Positions 34,707 to 38,035 of a stretch of 38,035 nt of DNA are shown one piece after another. The notes under the pieces are model-generated. The model was not told where the DNA came from, ran no database searches, and saw only the letters and a list, made by a program, of their open reading frames with translations. How positions within the stretch are numbered: position 1 is the stretch's first letter; the number at the start of each line of letters is the position of its first letter. A program made the position numbers and the translations under genes. This DNA is from Loktanella sp. (GTDB taxonomy: Bacteria; Pseudomonadota; Alphaproteobacteria; Rhodobacterales; Rhodobacteraceae), in NCBI GenBank assembly GCA_024635625.1, contig JAGXIQ010000139.1, forward strand, positions 1 through 38,035, written 5' to 3'.

Positions 34707-35624
34707 ATGATGAACCTTTTTGTGTTGCAGCTCTTGAATGGGCTGCAACTGGGTGTGCTTTTGTTCCTGATCGCCGCTGGTTTGACGCTGGTGTTTGGGA
34801 TCATGGACGTGGTCAACCTTGCCCACGGCGTGCTCTATATGGTGGGCGCCTATTTCATCGCTACCTTCGCGGCCCTTACAGGTAGTTTCTGGTTGGGCCT
34901 GCTGCTGACTCTGCCTGCGGCTGTGGCAGTCGGGTTAATCCTTGAAATCGTTGTGATCCGAAGGCTCTATAACAGGTCACATTTGGATCAGGTGTTGGCG
35001 ACTTTCGGTCTGGTGATGATCGCGAACGAGACGGTCAAGATCGTCTGGGGTACCTCGCCATTGTCGGTCCCACTGCCAGAGTTGCTGTCAGGGGCGGTTC
35101 CGCTCATGGGGCCGCTACAATATCCGGTCTATCGGTTGGCGATTATCGCCACCGGGCTTGCAGTGGCTGGCGGACTGTATGTGTTAATCAACCATACGCG
35201 GATCGGGATGCTGTTACGGGCTGGGGCCACGAATCGGGCCATGGTCTCGGCACTGGGGATCGACATCGGAAAGTTGTTCGCTGTTGTCTTTACGCTGGGT
35301 GCCGTGCTGGCCTGCGGGGCTGGGGCAATCGTGGCGCCGATTTTGTCGGTGGACAGCGGCATGGGGGAAAGCGTGCTGATCCTGACCTTCGTGGTAGTTG
35401 TGATCGGCGGCATAGGGTCAATTCGGGGCGCGTTTCTGGGCGCGATTCTTGTCGCTGTCGTCGACACCATGGGCGGCGTGTTCGGACCGATCCTGTTGCG
35501 GTCGGTGCTAGAACCCGCAGCAGCGGGGCAGATTGGTAGGATGCTGGCACCGATGCTGATTTACATCCTGATGGCGGCACTGCTTTGCGTGAAACCCCAA
35601 GGCCTGTTCGGAGGGCGCGGTTGA
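34707..35624 (+). CDS. HAAT-family ABC importer permease (LivH-like)
   Basis: This 305-residue inner-membrane permease has about eight helices. The N-terminal LLNGLQLGVLLFLIAAGLTL and GIMDVVNLAHGVLYMVGAYF are characteristic of LivH, and FVVVVIGGIGSIRGAFLGAI is the EAA-like loop that contacts the ATPases. It is the second gene of the operon. Its stop codon overlaps the start of the LivM-like gene by one base (TGATG), consistent with equal production of the two permeases, which form a heterodimer. Confidence 0.95.
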   Translation: MMNLFVLQLLNGLQLGVLLFLIAAGLTLVFGIMDVVNLAHGVLYMVGAYFIATFAALTGSFWLGLLLTLPAAVAVGLILEIVVIRRLYNRSHLDQVLATFGLVMIANETVKIVWGTSPLSVPLPELLSGAVPLMGPLQYPVYRLAIIATGLAVAGGLYVLINHTRIGMLLRAGATNRAMVSALGIDIGKLFAVVFTLGAVLACGAGAIVAPILSVDSGMGESVLILTFVVVVIGGIGSIRGAFLGAILVAVVDTMGGVFGPILLRSVLEPAAAGQIGRMLAPMLIYILMAALLCVKPQGLFGGRG

Positions 35625-36586
35625 TGATCGCACAACGCGCTAGACTGGCGACACGCGTAAAGGTCGCGCTTATCCTTTTTGCCCTTTTTGCCGTGTTTCC
35701 GCCGCTGGCCTTCGCCTTAAATGATCCATTTCTCATCCTGATCGGCACACGTATCCTTGCTTATGCCATCGCCGCGATGGCGTTGGACCTCATCCTTGGA
35801 TTTGGCGCGATGGTGTCGTTTGGTCACGCCGCCTATTTAGGGTTCGGTGCCTACGCGGTCGCGATCCTGTCCAGTTACGGGATCAGCGATCTTGTCGTGC
35901 AAATGGTTGTCGCGATGCTGGGTGCAGCCATCTTTGCGTTGGTCACTGGCGCGATTTCACTGCGTACACAGGGCGTCTATTTTATCATGATCACACTGGC
36001 CTTCGGTCAGATGGCGTTTTTTTTCTTCACCTCGCTGTCGGCTTACGGCGGTGACGACGGGGTTGGCCTCCCGCAGCGGTCCACCCTATTCGGTCGCGAT
36101 ATCTTGGGCGGCGACACAGCGCTTTATTACACGACTCTCGTCCTGTTGATGGTGCTATTCGCGCTGTGCCACATGATCGTCCGCTCGCGTTTTGGCCGTG
36201 TTCTAACCGGCATCCGCGAGAACCGCCTGAGGATGGAAGCGATAGGTTTCGCACCATTCCGGTATCAACTGACCGCTTTCGTCATCTCTGGCTGTCTGAC
36301 ATCAGTTGCGGGGGTTTTGCTGGCCAATCAGGCACAGTTCGTCTCTCCTGCATTCATGTCTTGGCACAGGTCAGGCGAATTGATCGTCATGGTCGTTCTT
36401 GGCGGTATTGGCACGCTATCGGGGGCTATTGGTGGAGCCGTAGCGGCGCTATTGTTAGAGGAACTGTTAGGTATGCTGACAGAACATTGGCGCCTGTGGT
36501 TCGGTGTGTTTCTGGTTTTGATGGTCCTGTTTTCGCCACGAGGCATCACCGGCGCGATCCGCCAAATTATTGGACGTAAGACATGA
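35624..36586 (+). CDS. HAAT-family ABC importer permease (LivM-like)
   Basis: The 320-residue second permease has about nine helices and the LivM signatures YAIAAMALDLILGFGAMVSF, GHAAYLGFGAYAVAIL and the EAA-like loop IVMVVLGGIGTLSGAIGGAV. The start at 35624 is chosen because it overlaps the LivH-like stop codon; a possible start 39 bases upstream lies inside that gene and adds an arginine-rich stretch. The C-terminal end overlaps the next gene by four bases (ATGA). Confidence 0.94.
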   Translation: MIAQRARLATRVKVALILFALFAVFPPLAFALNDPFLILIGTRILAYAIAAMALDLILGFGAMVSFGHAAYLGFGAYAVAILSSYGISDLVVQMVVAMLGAAIFALVTGAISLRTQGVYFIMITLAFGQMAFFFFTSLSAYGGDDGVGLPQRSTLFGRDILGGDTALYYTTLVLLMVLFALCHMIVRSRFGRVLTGIRENRLRMEAIGFAPFRYQLTAFVISGCLTSVAGVLLANQAQFVSPAFMSWHRSGELIVMVVLGGIGTLSGAIGGAVAALLLEELLGMLTEHWRLWFGVFLVLMVLFSPRGITGAIRQIIGRKT

Positions 36587-37332
36587 GCCGGTTGCACGTC
36601 AGCGGATTGTCCAAGCACTTTGGTGCGCTGACGGTGACCAACGACGTCACGTTGGACGTCACTTCGGGCGAATTGCATGCGATCATCGGGCCAAACGGGG
36701 CCGGCAAGACCACACTGGTTGCCCAATTATCAGGAGAGTTGCGGCCAGATAGTGGCAGCATTTTGCTTGACGGGCGTGACATTACCGATTTGTCGATGCC
36801 CCGCCGGGTCCGGTTGGGGCTGGCCCGCAGTTTTCAAATCACCCAAGTACTGCCCGGGTTTACCGTGCTGGAAAACGTCGCCCTCGCGGTGCAGGCGCGG
36901 CAAGGGTCAAGTTTTCGCTTCTTTGCACCTGTCGGGCAAGAGGCCCCATTGAACGATGCAGCGCACGATGCCCTGCGTGATGCTGGGTTGGAAGACCGAG
37001 CCGTTCTTCAGGCTGCCGCGCTTAGCCACGGCGAGCATCGCAGGCTGGAACTGGCCATCGCTCTCGCGACACAGCCCAAGGTGTTGTTATTGGACGAACC
37101 GCTGGCGGGGGTGGGCGGGGCCGAGGCAGAGGATTTCATCGCGCGGCTGAAATCTTTAAAAGGTCGTTTTACCATGGTGTTGATCGAACATGACATGGAA
37201 GCGGTTTTTGCCTTAGCCGACCGCGTATCCGTCCTCGTCTACGGTCAGATCATCGCCACTGGTACGCCAGAACAAATCCGGTCGGACCCTAAAGTGCGCA
37301 GTGCCTATCTGGGCGAAGAGGAAGGTGCCTGA
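36583..37332 (+). CDS. HAAT-family ABC importer ATPase (LivG-like)
   Basis: The 249-residue ATPase powers the importer from the cytoplasmic side. Walker A is GPNGAGKTTL (residues 36-45), the signature is LSHGEHRRLELA in place of the usual LSYGEQRRLEIA, and Walker B is VLLLDEPLAGVG, followed by the switch histidine in LIEHDMEAVF. The long loop after FQITQVLPGFTVLENVALAV is typical of LivG. The stop overlaps the next start by one base (TGATG). Confidence 0.96.
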   Translation: MSRLHVSGLSKHFGALTVTNDVTLDVTSGELHAIIGPNGAGKTTLVAQLSGELRPDSGSILLDGRDITDLSMPRRVRLGLARSFQITQVLPGFTVLENVALAVQARQGSSFRFFAPVGQEAPLNDAAHDALRDAGLEDRAVLQAAALSHGEHRRLELAIALATQPKVLLLDEPLAGVGGAEAEDFIARLKSLKGRFTMVLIEHDMEAVFALADRVSVLVYGQIIATGTPEQIRSDPKVRSAYLGEEEGA

Positions 37333-38018
37333 TGTTGCAGGTGGAAGGTTTGGAAGCCGCGTATGGCCACAGCCGTATTCTGTTTGGCATTGACCTGTCT
37401 GTGGCACAGGGCGAGGTGGTGACGCTTTTGGGACGTAATGGCATGGGCAAAACCACAACGATTAAGTCGATTTTTGGTTTGCTGACACCAAGCGCTGGGC
37501 GGATCAGTGTGGATGGTCAGGACCTGACAGGGGCCGCCCCGCACCGCATCGCGCTCGCAGGCCTTGGTTTGGTGCCTGAGGGGCGGCAGATTTTCCCGAC
37601 GCTATCGGTAGAGGAAAATCTGCGCGCCACGGCCCGTCGCGGCAAATGGGATCTGTCGCGTATCTATGGCTTGTTCCCGCGACTGCAGGAACGTCGTCGC
37701 CACATGGGTAACCAATTGTCGGGTGGTGAGCAGCAAATGCTGGCAATCGGGCGAGCATTGATGACGAACCCCCGCCTGCTTGTGTTGGACGAAGCAACAG
37801 AGGGTCTGGCCCCGCTGGTCCGCGCAGATATCTGGGCGTGCCTGACCCGCCTTAAGGCCGAGGGCGAGGCGATCCTTGTGATCGACAAAAACGTTGCGGC
37901 CCTGACACGCTTTGCTGACCGCCACCTCATGATTGAAAAAGGCCGCGTCGTCTGGACGGGTACGACAGCAGAAATTTTGGCCACACCAGAGGTAAAAGAT
38001 CGTTTTCTGCACGTTTAA
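37332..38018 (+). CDS. HAAT-family ABC importer ATPase (LivF-like)
   Basis: The 228-residue partner ATPase has Walker A GRNGMGKTTT, signature LSGGEQQMLAIGRAL and Walker B LLVLDEATEGLAPL, the E-A-T-E-G-L-A-P-L sequence being characteristic of LivF. The H-loop histidine is replaced by Lys-Asn in VIDKNVAAL, also normal for LivF proteins, which often have EQN or DKN there. It is the last gene of the operon in the window, which ends 17 bases later. Confidence 0.95.
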   Translation: MLQVEGLEAAYGHSRILFGIDLSVAQGEVVTLLGRNGMGKTTTIKSIFGLLTPSAGRISVDGQDLTGAAPHRIALAGLGLVPEGRQIFPTLSVEENLRATARRGKWDLSRIYGLFPRLQERRRHMGNQLSGGEQQMLAIGRALMTNPRLLVLDEATEGLAPLVRADIWACLTRLKAEGEAILVIDKNVAALTRFADRHLMIEKGRVVWTGTTAEILATPEVKDRFLHV

Positions 38019-38035
38019 ATGCAGACAGATTTGAA

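Overview
The window reads as a chromosome segment of an alphaproteobacterium of the order Rhodobacterales, probably of the marine Roseobacter group (Loktanella/Yoonia-like). This is judged from protein character, moderately high GC, and family combinations common in that group (FdVI-type ferredoxin, large acidic low-complexity proteins, HflKC next to a Do protease). I saw no phage, insertion sequence, CRISPR array, rRNA or tRNA. Almost all of it is dense housekeeping and accessory metabolism.

Layout. 6-2164 (minus): pyrG and secG. 2356-3884 (plus): purA with a small DUF2842 membrane protein, closed by a hairpin terminator. 3965-6388 (minus): an 807-residue acidic protein of unknown function. 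6528-7190 (plus): thiamine pyrophosphokinase, whose 3' end overlaps the next gene by 86 bases. 7105-12776 (minus): six closely packed genes (type III polyketide synthase, ICMT-like methyltransferase, GST-like protein, L-serine dehydratase, two tandem EamA transporters). 12933-16716 (plus): rpiA, an Nramp-type mntH broken by an exact 22-bp tandem duplication, and gor. 16793-20800 (plus): hflK, hflC, a DUF2065 protein and a Do-like periplasmic protease, behind a good match to a heat-shock (RpoH) promoter and ending in a perfect hairpin terminator.

20880-24578: a lipoprotein (minus), a 2Fe-2S ferredoxin coupled to an FG-GAP-like exported protein (plus), and divergent cobS and cobT for the last steps of cobamide assembly. 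24575-26494 (minus): a Kef-type antiporter. 26576-29341 (minus): a 921-residue membrane protein that looks like a GspL/PilM-like cytoplasmic part joined through one membrane helix and a proline-rich stalk to a PilP/GspC-like domain. 29488-33094: SIMPL protein, MetY-type sulfhydrylase, VOC protein and an orphan GT-A-like glycosyltransferase. 33484-38018 (plus): a complete five-gene HAAT/Liv-type ABC importer with overlapping reading frames.

The most notable observations are the mntH duplication with a Mur/Fur-like dyad just upstream, the unusual 921-residue fusion, the polyketide synthase/methyltransferase pair resembling the alkylpyrone systems of Bacillus and Streptomyces, and the RpoH-like promoter placed over the gor stop codon. 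All assignments are from reading the sequence; no database search was run.
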